DNA of 11,289 bases from assembly GCA_030599515.1 (NCBI GenBank), contig JAUVNV010000063.1, positions 1 to 11,289 of the forward strand, given 5' to 3'. A program made the position numbers and the translations under genes. Shown piece by piece: positions 1-6,755 of this stretch. The notes below the pieces were generated by a model that worked only from the letters and a program-made list of their open reading frames with translations, searched no databases and was not told the origin of the DNA. This stretch comes from Acidimicrobiia bacterium. GTDB taxonomy: Bacteria > Actinomycetota > Acidimicrobiia > Spongiisociales > UBA5794. How positions within the stretch are numbered: position 1 is the first letter of the stretch; every line of letters begins with the position of its first letter.

Positions 1-2
1 CC

Positions 3-761
3 TTCGTGACAGTCGGAGCACACCATGGCGGCACCATCGGCGGACATGTGCACGTCGAGATCCTTCGAAGCAGTCAAGAGATCCGGGTTGAGATCGCCAT
101 GTTTCACTCCGGCACCACCGCCACCGCTGAAATGGCAGGCGCCACAGGTCTCATTGCTCGTCTTCCCGACGTTTTGAGCGATCATTGACAGATTCGGTGG
201 TTCCCAGGTCACACCTTTGAAATCCGTCGGTTCGTATGCGGGATTCCCCGCGGCCGTTGGGACTTTCTTGTACGTACCCGTCGTGTCGTGGCAAGAGACA
301 CAATCCACGTTCTCTTCGATCGTGAAGTCGTACGTGTCGTCGGTCCATCCGTACCCCGTGTGGCAACTCGTGCACCGTGGCTCGTTCGACTGGATGCCGA
401 TACAGAAATTGTTGATCTGCGTCGTCTTGCCGATCCCTTCGCCGTAGTGGTTGTCCCAGGTCCAGTGGGTCGTCTCCTGAACCTGTTTGGCAGCCTCGGT
501 GTGGCACGACAGACACGCCGCGGTAAGATCTGGACCCGTGGCGAAATCCTGCTGGAGGATCTCGAACTTGGAGTGATCGGCCGTCGGATCGGACCGCTCC
601 GCTGATATCGGAACGGGCTGCTCCGAGATCTGGACCGGTTCCTCTTCCTGTGCCACCGTCTCGGTCTGACCGACTGCTCCAGCTGCGACGACGAACAGAA
701 CCGCTGCAATCAGAAGGAGCAAGATGAGCATCCGTTGCATAGAACGACCTCCCGATTTCAT
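3..761 (-). CDS. Octaheme tetrathionate-reductase-family cytochrome c (C-terminus outside window)
   Basis: Partial gene running off the left edge; 253 residues are visible. Five CxxCH heme sites are seen: C83-LS-CH87, C130-TS-CH134, C154-VS-CH158, C206-GA-CH210 and C248-SD-CH252. Features typical of the octaheme OTR family (TIGR04315-like) are present: DHSKFE at 62-67, TAACLSCHTEAAKQV at 80-94, THWTW at 98-102, NNFCIGI at 117-123 followed by RCTSCHTGYGW, and DCVSCHDTTGTY at 153-164. The family is periplasmic and multiheme; Shewanella OTR reduces tetrathionate, nitrite and hydroxylamine in vitro, so the true substrate is open. Residues 1-30 (K2, R6, R10, then a Leu/Val/Ala run) form an export signal or N-terminal anchor. 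There are two good starts: ATG at 761 (GGAGGAGG, 7-nt spacer) and ATG at 740 (GGGAGG, 7-nt spacer); I chose the longer. Three more hemes should lie beyond the edge. Family call fairly sure; substrate not. Confidence 0.85.
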   Translation of the reverse strand, partial: MKSGGRSMQRMLILLLLIAAVLFVVAAGAVGQTETVAQEEEPVQISEQPVPISAERSDPTADHSKFEILQQDFATGPDLTAACLSCHTEAAKQVQETTHWTWDNHYGEGIGKTTQINNFCIGIQSNEPRCTSCHTGYGWTDDTYDFTIEENVDCVSCHDTTGTYKKVPTAAGNPAYEPTDFKGVTWEPPNLSMIAQNVGKTSNETCGACHFSGGGGAGVKHGDLNPDLLTASKDLDVHMSADGAAMVCSDCHE

Positions 762-776
762 CGTCGAGCCTCCTCC
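748..776 (-). promoter_or_regulatory. Two tandem ribosome binding sites for the octaheme cytochrome
   Basis: On the minus strand GGAGGAGG (769-776) stands 7 nt before ATG 761, and GGGAGG (748-753) stands 7 nt before the in-frame ATG 740. Both are near ideal, so the sequence alone does not decide between MKSGGRS-MQRM and MQRM as N-terminus. The signal segment is intact in either case. Confidence 0.6.
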
Positions 777-790
777 GGTGACTTTCAACT

Positions 791-821
791 GCTCATGAGC
801 ATTCAACCGACACACTGTCGG
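791..821. promoter_or_regulatory. Two dyads in the cytochrome/hmu divergent region
   Basis: Within the 226-bp divergent intergenic region (762-987) there is a perfect 10-bp palindrome GCTCATGAGC (791-800) and a perfect dyad CCGACA-CAC-TGTCGG (807-821). Both lie 30-60 bp upstream of the cytochrome start, where an operator or 5'UTR hairpin could act. No matching copy was noticed before the other genes. The regulator is unknown; a heme- or redox-responsive repressor would suit the neighbours, but this is inference. The rest of 822-957 shows GC-rich sequence without another clear signal. Confidence 0.35.
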
Positions 822-934
822 GTCGGCACGGCCTACATAGGGGCCAAGGACCCCATTTCACGGATGGCGACACCCCCGTGGTGCCCAATCAGGGGCCGAT
901 GGCCCTACGCGTGTTCCAAATGTCCCGGCCCGAC

Positions 935-963
935 TTGATGTCGGCGCGAACGTTGGGAGAATT
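935..963 (+). promoter_or_regulatory. Weak candidate promoter for the lipoprotein-hmuTUV operon
   Basis: TTGATG (935-940) is separated by 17 bp from AGAATT (958-963), which lies 25 bp before the TTG start at 988. The -35 resembles TTGACA but the -10 is poor. It is offered only because spacing and location are right. Confidence 0.25.
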
Positions 964-976
964 GTGCGGTTCCCCT

Positions 977-982
977 AGGAGG
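977..982 (+). promoter_or_regulatory. Strong RBS that fixes the TTG start of the lipoprotein
   Basis: AGGAGG at 977-982 with a 5-nt spacer precedes TTG at 988. TTG then encodes the Lys-Arg plus hydrophobic core and lipobox expected of a lipoprotein, so the rare start codon is well supported. Confidence 0.65.
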
Positions 983-987
983 TTCCT

Positions 988-1563
988 TTGAAACGGACAT
1001 TGTTGCTTCTCGTCATTCTGGCTGTGATCGTCACAGCCTGTTCTGACTCGGATGCTGCCGAGACGGCCACGACTGCAGCGCCATCTTCGACGACGACCAC
1101 GGTTGCTCCGACGACGACCACGGTTGCTCCGACGACGACCACGGTTCCCACACCCACAACGACTGCTACGGCGACCACTACCACGGTGGCGGATGCTGGA
1201 GGGATCGTTCCCGGCGAAGATGCCGACGTCGATGCGGTGGTGCTGACCTATGAGATCGTGTTCTCGAGCGAGACGGGATACGAGGAGAAGGCTCCCTACA
1301 TCGAGGATCCTGAGGGCCTGGAAGAGACCGTCGCCGAGTACCAGGTGACGGGCGAATCCATGGGAGGGGTAGAACTCGCCCCGACCTCGGTGACGATCAA
1401 CGGAGACACGGCCGACGTTACGTACGACCTGCTCTTCGGGGGCACACCCACCTACCCGGACCTGGCCGGAGGTGCGGTCTTGAGGGACGGCACCTGGAAG
1501 ATCACCAGGGCCATGTTCTGCAAGATGATGGCATCGGCGCGAGTCGGTTGTCCCGAGGGATGA
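988..1563 (+). CDS. Lipoprotein with Thr-rich linker and Mtb12-like C-terminal domain, first gene of heme-import operon
   Basis: 191 residues from a TTG start with a strong RBS. MKRT, a hydrophobic core and the lipobox V15-T-A-C18 predict lipidation at C18 and anchoring on the outer face of the membrane. Residues about 25-70 are a low-complexity Thr/Val/Ala/Pro linker (TTTTVAP repeats). The folded part (about 75-191) ends with WKITRAMFCKMM and a closing Cys, with C178 and C188 probably disulfide-bonded; this tail, and the preceding alternating strands with NGDTADVTYDLLF, resemble the C-terminal domain of the low-molecular-weight antigen MTB12 family. The biochemical role of that family is not known to me. 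The gene overlaps hmuT by 4 bp, which ties it to heme import; it could hold or hand over heme near the membrane, but this is inference only. Confidence 0.75.
   Translation: MKRTLLLLVILAVIVTACSDSDAAETATTAAPSSTTTTVAPTTTTVAPTTTTVPTPTTTATATTTTVADAGGIVPGEDADVDAVVLTYEIVFSSETGYEEKAPYIEDPEGLEETVAEYQVTGESMGGVELAPTSVTINGDTADVTYDLLFGGTPTYPDLAGGAVLRDGTWKITRAMFCKMMASARVGCPEG
1090..1147 (+). repeat. 21-bp in-frame tandem repeat encoding the Thr-rich linker
   Basis: Two perfect 21-bp units (1090-1110 and 1111-1131, each starting ACGACGACCACGG) and a partial third (1132-1147) code for TTTTVAP repeats in the lipoprotein linker. Perfect units keep the frame, so copy number can change by slippage without breaking the protein. 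Confidence 0.85.
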
Positions 1564-2504
1564 CACGCCGGTTCCCCATCGGCGGACCGGTCGTCGGAGC
1601 AGCACTGCTCGTTTTCGCTCTCTCCGCCTGCTCGAACTCCCCGGCCGAAGACACACCGGCAGAAGCCGACGTCTTCGTCGGAGCTGATGGCATCGTTGTG
1701 GAAGCGCCCGACACGTCGCGGATCGTGACCCTCAGCGGCGACCTGACCGAGTTCCTGTTCGAACTCGGACTCGGGGCGTCCGTGGTCGCGACCGATGTCA
1801 CGACCGTCGCCCCCGATGAGGCCGTTCTGCTTCCGAAGGCCGGGATCGGTCGATTCCTCACGGCGGAGGGCGTGCTCAAGCATGATCCGACCCTTGTGAT
1901 CGCCGACACCCAGACGTCTCCGGCCACAGCCATCGAACAGATCCGTGCTGCAGGAGTGCCCGTTGCCGTTCTCGAAGTTCCGACCACGTTCGACGGTCTC
2001 TACACCAAGGTCACCTCGCTCGGGTTGCTCCTCGAGGCCGCCGGCGCCGCCACTGAGTTGAACGATCGTCTCGAACGTGAGATCACTGCGGCCTCAGTGG
2101 GGTCCGGTAATGGCTCCGTCACCCGGCGAGTCGCCTATGTGTACACCAGGGGCCCGGATGTGATGCTGCTGTTCGGCGAGGGAATGACCACTACACCGGT
2201 CATCGAAGCCGCCGGTGGACTCGATGCCGGCGTCGATGCCGGTGTCGAGGGGAACGTGCCGGTGACACCGGAGGCGCTCGCGGCGGCTGCACCCGACGTT
2301 CTCATCGTTCCTGAGGAGGGCTACGCGGTGCTCGGGGGTATTGAGGGGCTCCTCGCTATCCCCGGAGTGTCGGCGACGCCGGCCGGGAGGAACCGTGCCG
2401 TCTTCGCGTATCCGGAAGGTGACTTCCTGACGTTCGGGCCGCGAATAGCGGCATCCATCGAACGCCTCGTCGCAGATCTCAGTTCGCTTCCAACTGCACC
2501 ATGA
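1560..2504 (+). CDS. hmuT: Heme ABC transporter substrate-binding lipoprotein, HmuT type
   Basis: 314 residues. It captures heme outside the membrane and delivers it to the HmuU/HmuV importer. MTRR, a hydrophobic stretch and lipobox L21-S-A-C24 give a lipoprotein. The body is a class III (helical-backbone) binding protein: SRIVTLSGDLTEFLFELGLG near the N-terminus, LLPKAGIGRFLTAEGVLKHDPTLVIAD in the middle, and TPEALAAAAPDVLIVPEEG, GGIEGLLAIPGV and AGRNRAVFAY in the C-lobe, all in HmuT order. Tyr in EEGY and the Met/His residues are candidate heme ligands, not assigned. Start: ATG 1560 overlaps the previous stop as ATGA; an in-frame TTG at 1548 is possible but has no better RBS. Cobalamin or siderophore binding is the alternative, but the GGIEGLLAIPG region favours heme. 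Confidence 0.82.
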   Translation: MTRRFPIGGPVVGAALLVFALSACSNSPAEDTPAEADVFVGADGIVVEAPDTSRIVTLSGDLTEFLFELGLGASVVATDVTTVAPDEAVLLPKAGIGRFLTAEGVLKHDPTLVIADTQTSPATAIEQIRAAGVPVAVLEVPTTFDGLYTKVTSLGLLLEAAGAATELNDRLEREITAASVGSGNGSVTRRVAYVYTRGPDVMLLFGEGMTTTPVIEAAGGLDAGVDAGVEGNVPVTPEALAAAAPDVLIVPEEGYAVLGGIEGLLAIPGVSATPAGRNRAVFAYPEGDFLTFGPRIAASIERLVADLSSLPTAP

Positions 2505-3505
2505 TGGACACGTCCTCGCCGACCCGACTCACGCTTGAGTTCGCGGGTGGACTCGTGCTTCTGGCTCTGACGATGTTCGGCGCACTCATGTTCGGCGCGT
2601 TCTCGATCGGCGTCGGCGACATCCTTGCCTGGATGTTCGGGTCCGACGCTGCGGATCCCGCTGCTCACCGGGTGCTCGCCTCGATCAGGCTTCCACGGGT
2701 GCTCGCCGCCGCCATCTTCGGGGCGGCCCTCGGGAGTGTCGGCGTGGTGCTGCAAGGGGCATACCGCTCGCCTCTCGCCGATGCCCATCTGCTCGGTTAC
2801 TCGTCTGCGGCGGGCGCAGGGGCGGCGATCGGATTCGCCATCACCCCGGTCGCTGCTTACCCGGTGGTGCCGGTCGCTTTCGCGGTTGTCGTCGCGGCAA
2901 CCTTCGGTGTTGCAACCGCAGCGCTCCGTGCGCGAGCCGGAAGCGAACGTTTGATCCTTGCAGGCGTGGCGTTCGGCTTCGCGATGCTTGCATGGACCGG
3001 TCTCTTCGTCCTCATCGTCGACAGCCCTCGTGTGCCCACCTTCATGTTCTTCGTGTTCGGATCCCTCTCCGGGGCCACATGGAAAGGGCTCGTCGTGGCA
3101 ACGGTGGTCCTCGTCCCTTCGGTGTTGGCGTTGTGGAGAAACGGTCCAGGGCTGGATCTTCTCGTGTTGGGCGACCGAGAGGCCCGGACACTCGGATTCG
3201 ACACGCGCCGGCTCATTCCCACCGTGGTCGCGGTCGTCGGAATCGTCGTGGGCGCATCGGTCGTGCTCGGCGGCGTCGTGGGCTTCGTCGGTTTGCTGGT
3301 CCCGTTCCTCCTTCGACCGTTCGTCGGCCCGAGACACCGCATCCTCATTCCGGCAGCAGCGATCGGCGGAGCAGTGACCGTGGTCGTTGCCGACACCCTT
3401 GCGCGAACGGTTGCGGCTCCTTCCGAGATACCGCTCGGCTTGATCACGGCCGCCGTGGGCGGTCCGTTCCTCGGCTGGCTGCTTCTCAGAAGGACGCCGA
3501 CGTGA
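2501..3505 (+). CDS. hmuU: Heme ABC transporter permease, FecCD/BtuC family (HmuU)
   Basis: 334 residues with about nine or ten hydrophobic helices, normal for FecCD permeases. Family marks: RLPR (63-66), GAALGSVGVVLQG (74-86), RSPLADAHLLGYSSAAGAG (89-107), the ATPase-contacting loop LGDREARTLG (223-232), GFVGLLVPFLLR (261-272), and PSEIPLGLITAAVGGPF (307-323). Small departures: the usual RNPLA is RSPLA and the usual LxVPH is LVPF. Two such permeases form the membrane channel with an HmuV dimer. The start overlaps the hmuT stop (ATGATG; either Met is possible) and the stop overlaps hmuV (GTGA), so translation is probably coupled. Substrate comes from the HmuT and HmuV matches rather than from the permease itself. 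Confidence 0.9.
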   Translation: MMDTSSPTRLTLEFAGGLVLLALTMFGALMFGAFSIGVGDILAWMFGSDAADPAAHRVLASIRLPRVLAAAIFGAALGSVGVVLQGAYRSPLADAHLLGYSSAAGAGAAIGFAITPVAAYPVVPVAFAVVVAATFGVATAALRARAGSERLILAGVAFGFAMLAWTGLFVLIVDSPRVPTFMFFVFGSLSGATWKGLVVATVVLVPSVLALWRNGPGLDLLVLGDREARTLGFDTRRLIPTVVAVVGIVVGASVVLGGVVGFVGLLVPFLLRPFVGPRHRILIPAAAIGGAVTVVVADTLARTVAAPSEIPLGLITAAVGGPFLGWLLLRRTPT

Positions 3506-4275
3506 GGGTCTCCGCGACCGACGTCTGCTACGTGACGAATGATGTGGAACTGGTGTGCGACGTGAGCCTGGACCTCGCACCGGGTGACCGAGTCGCCGTC
3601 GTGGGACCGAATGGTGCCGGGAAGTCCACCCTCCTGAGTCTGCTGGCAGGCGATCTCCGCCCGAGTCGCGGTTCCGTCACCTACGACGGGACCGATGTGT
3701 CGACGCTCGCGGTCCGACATCTCGCGACCTCACGTGCGTTCCTCGGACAGCGCCAGGCAGAGGACATCGCCTTCAACGTGCGACAGGTCGTGGAGATGGG
3801 CCGATATGCCTACCGAGACGACGCCTCCAATCTTCCGAGTGACGACCGCCGCGCGGTGACCAGTGCCCTCGAAGCGCTCGACCTCGTCGGCCTTGAGCCC
3901 CGGCTCGTCTCGAGCCTCTCAGGTGGTGAGCGACAGCGGACGGCCATCGCCAGAACGATCGCTCAGGAGACACCGTTGCTGCTCCTCGACGAGCCGACCA
4001 CCGCTCTCGACATCGGCCATCAGGAGATGGTGCTTCGCGTCATCCGCTCGCTCGGCGGCAGCGGGCGCACCGTGGTGGCCGTTCTACACGACCTCAACAT
4101 GGCGACGGCATTCGATCAAGTGGTCTTGCTGGACGGGGGCGGCGTGGCCGCCTACGGCGCGCCTGAGGAGGTTCTGAATTCGAGAAGCCTCACGAAGGTC
4201 TACGAACATCCGATCGAGGTCGTGAAGCACCCGCTCCGACAGGGCCTCCTCGTTCTGCCGTCGATGGAAGCCTGA
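3502..4275 (+). CDS. hmuV: Heme ABC transporter ATP-binding protein, HmuV type
   Basis: 257 residues from GTG 3502, which overlaps the hmuU stop. The open frame continues upstream, but that extension lies inside hmuU and is Arg-rich shadow sequence. The nucleotide-binding domain is complete: Walker A GPNGAGKST (35-43), Q-loop near Q83, signature LSGGE (139-143), Walker B LLLLDE (159-164), D-loop at TTALD (166-170) and switch His196 in VLHD. The stretch RAFLGQRQ...F-V--VVEMGR (78-101) follows the HmuV/FecE pattern. It powers import from the cytoplasmic side. Last gene of the operon: its TGA at 4273-4275 is followed immediately by the stop of the convergent peptidase gene. Confidence 0.88.
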   Translation: MRVSATDVCYVTNDVELVCDVSLDLAPGDRVAVVGPNGAGKSTLLSLLAGDLRPSRGSVTYDGTDVSTLAVRHLATSRAFLGQRQAEDIAFNVRQVVEMGRYAYRDDASNLPSDDRRAVTSALEALDLVGLEPRLVSSLSGGERQRTAIARTIAQETPLLLLDEPTTALDIGHQEMVLRVIRSLGGSGRTVVAVLHDLNMATAFDQVVLLDGGGVAAYGAPEEVLNSRSLTKVYEHPIEVVKHPLRQGLLVLPSMEA

Positions 4276-5358
4276 TCAGAAGCCGAGCGCCTTGCGCGTG
4301 CCCGAACCGACGAGTCCATCGACCCGCAGGCCGTGGTCCTCTTGGAAGGCGAGGACTGCCAGTTCGGTCTTCGGACCGAAGATGCCGTCGACAGGCCCCG
4401 GCGTGTAGCCGGCCGAGGTGAGGAGATCCTGCACTCGATGCACATCGGGACCGCGGCTGCCTTTGCGGAGGATCCCCGATGGGGTCGTCGTCGGCGCCGG
4501 CGGACTCTCGGACGCCGCACCGGTGTCACTCGCGACGGTGCCTGCCGCCTGATGGGTCGCGAGTGTGGCTCTGGTGACGCGCCCGGCAAGGGCGTCGGCC
4601 GTCAACCCCGCGTCTGTCTGGAATGCGGCCACAGCCGCGATCGTGCGCGATCCGGTGATGCCGTCGACCGGCCCCGGCTGGTATTCGAGGCCTGTGAGGA
4701 CCTCCTGAAGGCGTCGAACGTCGGCTCCCCGCGTGCCTGCCTTGAGCAATCGGTACCCATCGAACAGAGGATCGGCAGGACCGGACCCGAGCCAGTTCGC
4801 ACCGGCGTTGGCCAGCGATTGGAAGGGGTTGACGATCACTCCGGCGCGGTCACGAAGTTCGAAGTGGAGGTGAGGATTGGTAAGCTCGGCGGTGCCGGAG
4901 TCACCGACCCATCCGATCAGCTGTCCTGCCTTCACTTGCGTTCCCGGAACGATGCCTTCTGCGATTCCCCATCCGAGCCCATCGTCGGTACCGAGTGTGT
5001 CGTTGTTGAGGTGGACGTACCACGACTCCCACCCATCGTCGTGGCGAAGTGCGATCGTGCAGCACCGGTCGGGATTCATGTGGTCCTCGTCCGTCCAGTT
5101 GACGAGGCGCACCGTTCCGTCCGCCGCAGCAACCACAGGTGTCATCTTCGGTGACATGAGATCCTGCGCGTGGTGAATTCCACCCGACCGTGCAGCCCAG
5201 AACCAGTCCCAGAAGTGGTGTTCTCCATCGACGGGTACGGCCAACGGGTAGTCGACGAGCTCGCCCAGTTCGTGCGTCGATGCGGCAGCGGCCGGGACGA
5301 CGGCGAAGGCGAGTACGACGGTGACTGTTGCTGCGATAGACCGCAGGGCGTACTTCAT
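4276..5358 (-). CDS. Secreted M23 (LytM-type) peptidase with two peptidoglycan-binding domains
   Basis: 360 residues. A signal peptide (MKYALRS, hydrophobic core, PAAAAS near 22-27) sends it outside. The metallopeptidase domain (about 35-180) has the zinc motif HxxxD (H62, D66), the catalytic H116 in YVHL, and HLH (H163, H165) in NPHLHFEL, so all expected M23 metal and catalytic residues are present. Two peptidoglycan_binding_1 repeats follow (about 204-262 and 303-358), each with PGPVDGI-G--T--AV-AFQ, joined by an Ala/Ser/Thr/Pro linker. Likely role: cleaving peptide cross-links in the cell wall during growth or division. Vicinal Cys99-Cys100 is unusual for an exported enzyme. Start: ATG 5358 has GGAG 6 nt upstream and gives a clean signal peptide; an in-frame ATG at 5394 would add 12 acidic residues ahead of it. 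Confidence 0.88.
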   Translation of the reverse strand: MKYALRSIAATVTVVLAFAVVPAAAASTHELGELVDYPLAVPVDGEHHFWDWFWAARSGGIHHAQDLMSPKMTPVVAAADGTVRLVNWTDEDHMNPDRCCTIALRHDDGWESWYVHLNNDTLGTDDGLGWGIAEGIVPGTQVKAGQLIGWVGDSGTAELTNPHLHFELRDRAGVIVNPFQSLANAGANWLGSGPADPLFDGYRLLKAGTRGADVRRLQEVLTGLEYQPGPVDGITGSRTIAAVAAFQTDAGLTADALAGRVTRATLATHQAAGTVASDTGAASESPPAPTTTPSGILRKGSRGPDVHRVQDLLTSAGYTPGPVDGIFGPKTELAVLAFQEDHGLRVDGLVGSGTRKALGF

Positions 5359-5444
5359 GATGTGCTCCAGAGATGCGTCTTCCTCCCCATTCATCGGCCT
5401 GCTCGAGCGCTACGTGAGGATTTCGACCGACGAGAGAGCGATGC

Positions 5445-5939
5445 TCAGACGAGGAGGAGGTCGATCTCGACGGTCACGATCGGATCGACGCGCAACATGA
5501 GCAGCCGCGGAGGGTCGAGACCCCACCAGCGGACGTCGAATTCGCCGGTACCGACGAGTCGTGGTCCCGGGAGGAGATGGAGCTCGCCTTCGACCAATGT
5601 TTCAACGTCGAGGAAGACGATCGTGCCGGTGATCCGAGCGGTGTTGCCGCCGCTCTCTTCCGTCGATTCGATCTCTGCAACGATGAGTGGGTGAGCCGTG
5701 GTGTCGACGCGGCGCTTCATCTCCCGGTCGACGAGGGGATTGCCCGACGTGAGACCGGCGACCGGAACTTCGAGCCGGCCCTGCAGCGTGTTGTTCGGAG
5801 CGAACCCGGAGTCGTCGAATGCTGCCTCGAACCACCCGGTGGCGGCGCCCCGCGTACGAATAGGATGAACCGACGACGTGGCTACGAAGGTGATCGACCC
5901 TGGGGCAGCGTCGATTGACCACCGTTGTTCCTTCATCAT
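5445..5939 (-). CDS. YceI-like lipocalin-fold protein
   Basis: 164 residues with no signal peptide or membrane segment, so probably cytoplasmic. The pattern WSIDAAPGSITFVATSSVHPIRTRG at the N-terminus, a middle part with DREMKRRVDTTAHPLIVAEI, then ARITGTIVFLDV and alternating beta strands to the end follows the YceI family (WxIDxxHSxxxF; RDxxxxxxxFDxxxYPxIxF; GxLTIxGxT). The match is divergent: the central RDxHLxSxxFF motif is DREMKRRVDTTAHP and the strand normally reading LTIxGVT is IVFLDVE. Family members bind isoprenoid lipids such as polyprenyl chains or quinones in other bacteria. Start is ATG 5939 (GGAGGA, 6-nt spacer), immediately followed by a second ATG at 5936. It lies 86 bp upstream of the peptidase gene on the same strand and is divergent from the peroxiredoxin. 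Confidence 0.7.
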   Translation of the reverse strand: MMKEQRWSIDAAPGSITFVATSSVHPIRTRGAATGWFEAAFDDSGFAPNNTLQGRLEVPVAGLTSGNPLVDREMKRRVDTTAHPLIVAEIESTEESGGNTARITGTIVFLDVETLVEGELHLLPGPRLVGTGEFDVRWWGLDPPRLLMLRVDPIVTVEIDLLLV

Positions 5940-5999
5940 GCTTCGTCCTCCGCGGTGGTCGGGAACCCGCGACGTTCACGGTATCGACGAATCTAGCGC

Positions 6000-6018
6000 C
6001 CGGTTCACCGGATACACT
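6000..6018 (+). promoter_or_regulatory. Candidate -10 box and adjacent dyad upstream of the peroxiredoxin
   Basis: TACACT (6013-6018) fits the actinobacterial TANNNT -10 consensus and is 36 nt before ATG 6055. A dyad CCGGT-TC-ACCGG (6000-6011) ends 1 bp before it, in the position of a repressor operator. There is no clear -35. The region 5940-6054 also carries the yceI-like promoter on the other strand (TAGATT candidate at 5990-5995). Confidence 0.35.
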
Positions 6019-6054
6019 CGGGGAGTCAGTCCGCGACCAGAAAGGGACCCGCGC

Positions 6055-6705
6055 ATGAATACCGAGGTACCGACCCAACCGTCGCTCCCCCGTCTCAACG
6101 AACCCGCTCCGGCCTTCAAAGCCCCGACGACCCACGGCGTCAAGGAGTTGTCCGACTACGCCGGGAAGTGGCTGGTTCTGTTCTCCCACCCGGCCGATTT
6201 CACACCGGTCTGCACCACCGAGTTCATGGCCTTCGCCAACGCCTACGACGAGTTCCAGGCGATGAACACGGATCTCCTCGGTCTCTCCATCGACTCGCAC
6301 TTCTCGCACATCGCGTGGACCCGCACGATCGAAGAGAAGTTCGGCGTCAGGATTCCGTTCCCGATCATCGCCGACCTGTCCATGGAGGTCGCGAACGCCT
6401 ACGGCATGATCCAACCGGGCGAGAGCGACACCTCGGCAGTGCGTTGCACGTTCATCATCGATGACAAGGGCGTCATCCGGGCGATGGTCTACTACCCGAT
6501 GGCGAACGGCCGCACCGTCGCCGAGTTCGTTCGACTCGTCAAAGCACTCCAAACGTCGGACGCCTACGACATTGCCACGCCCGAAGGATGGCAACCCGGC
6601 GACCGGGTGATCGTGCCGCCACCGAAAACGGCAGCCGGCGCGGAGGATCGGCTCGCCGAGGGCTACGAGTGCGTCGATTGGTGGTTCTGCACCAAGGAAC
6701 TCTGA
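6055..6705 (+). CDS. Peroxiredoxin, Prx6 / archaeal AhpC2-like type
   Basis: 216 residues; reduces hydrogen peroxide and organic peroxides in the cytoplasm. The active-site loop P46-ADFT50-PV-C53 contains the peroxidatic Cys53, and Arg130 in AVRCTFIIDD is the conserved activating Arg. The long C-terminal arm with PPPKTAAGAEDR and the end YEC206-VDWWF-C212-TKEL matches Prx6-type enzymes that have a C-terminal Cys pair, as in archaeal peroxiredoxins, so a two-Cys disulfide cycle is possible. Start: ATG 6055 with AAAGGGA 8 nt upstream; the open frame extends upstream to 5878 but that part overlaps the yceI-like gene and its promoter. It is transcribed alone and ends at a strong hairpin. The electron donor is not visible in the window. 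Confidence 0.92.
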   Translation: MNTEVPTQPSLPRLNEPAPAFKAPTTHGVKELSDYAGKWLVLFSHPADFTPVCTTEFMAFANAYDEFQAMNTDLLGLSIDSHFSHIAWTRTIEEKFGVRIPFPIIADLSMEVANAYGMIQPGESDTSAVRCTFIIDDKGVIRAMVYYPMANGRTVAEFVRLVKALQTSDAYDIATPEGWQPGDRVIVPPPKTAAGAEDRLAEGYECVDWWFCTKEL

Positions 6706-6724
6706 ATCAGGCGGGCATAGGAGG

Positions 6725-6750
6725 ATGGGACCCGCTTCGGCGGGTCCCAT
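6725..6750 (+). terminator. Strong hairpin downstream of the peroxiredoxin
   Basis: A perfect 11-bp stem ATGGGACCCGC (6725-6735) and GCGGGTCCCAT (6740-6750) closed by a TTCG tetraloop, 19 bp after the prx6 stop. There is no T-tract, which is common in actinobacterial intrinsic terminators. Being symmetric it could work in both directions. Confidence 0.75.
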
Positions 6751-6755
6751 GTCGC

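Noticed and set aside
151..709. Two minus-strand open frames (121 and 166 aa) in the cytochrome region
   Set aside because: Out of frame with the CxxCH-containing cytochrome, which is open from 761 to the window edge.
1548..1559. TTG 1548 as hmuT start
   Set aside because: ATG 1560 overlaps the upstream stop in the same ATGA fashion as the rest of the operon; the TTG has no better ribosome site. Not excluded.
2992..3501. N-terminal extension of hmuV
   Set aside because: Lies inside hmuU in another frame and is Arg-rich; GTG 3502 gives the normal ATPase length and an operon-type overlap.
2321..3580. Long minus-strand open frame (419 aa) opposite hmuT/hmuU
   Set aside because: Composition is Arg/His/Glu/Ser-rich low-information shadow, and the plus strand holds clear hmuT and hmuU genes.
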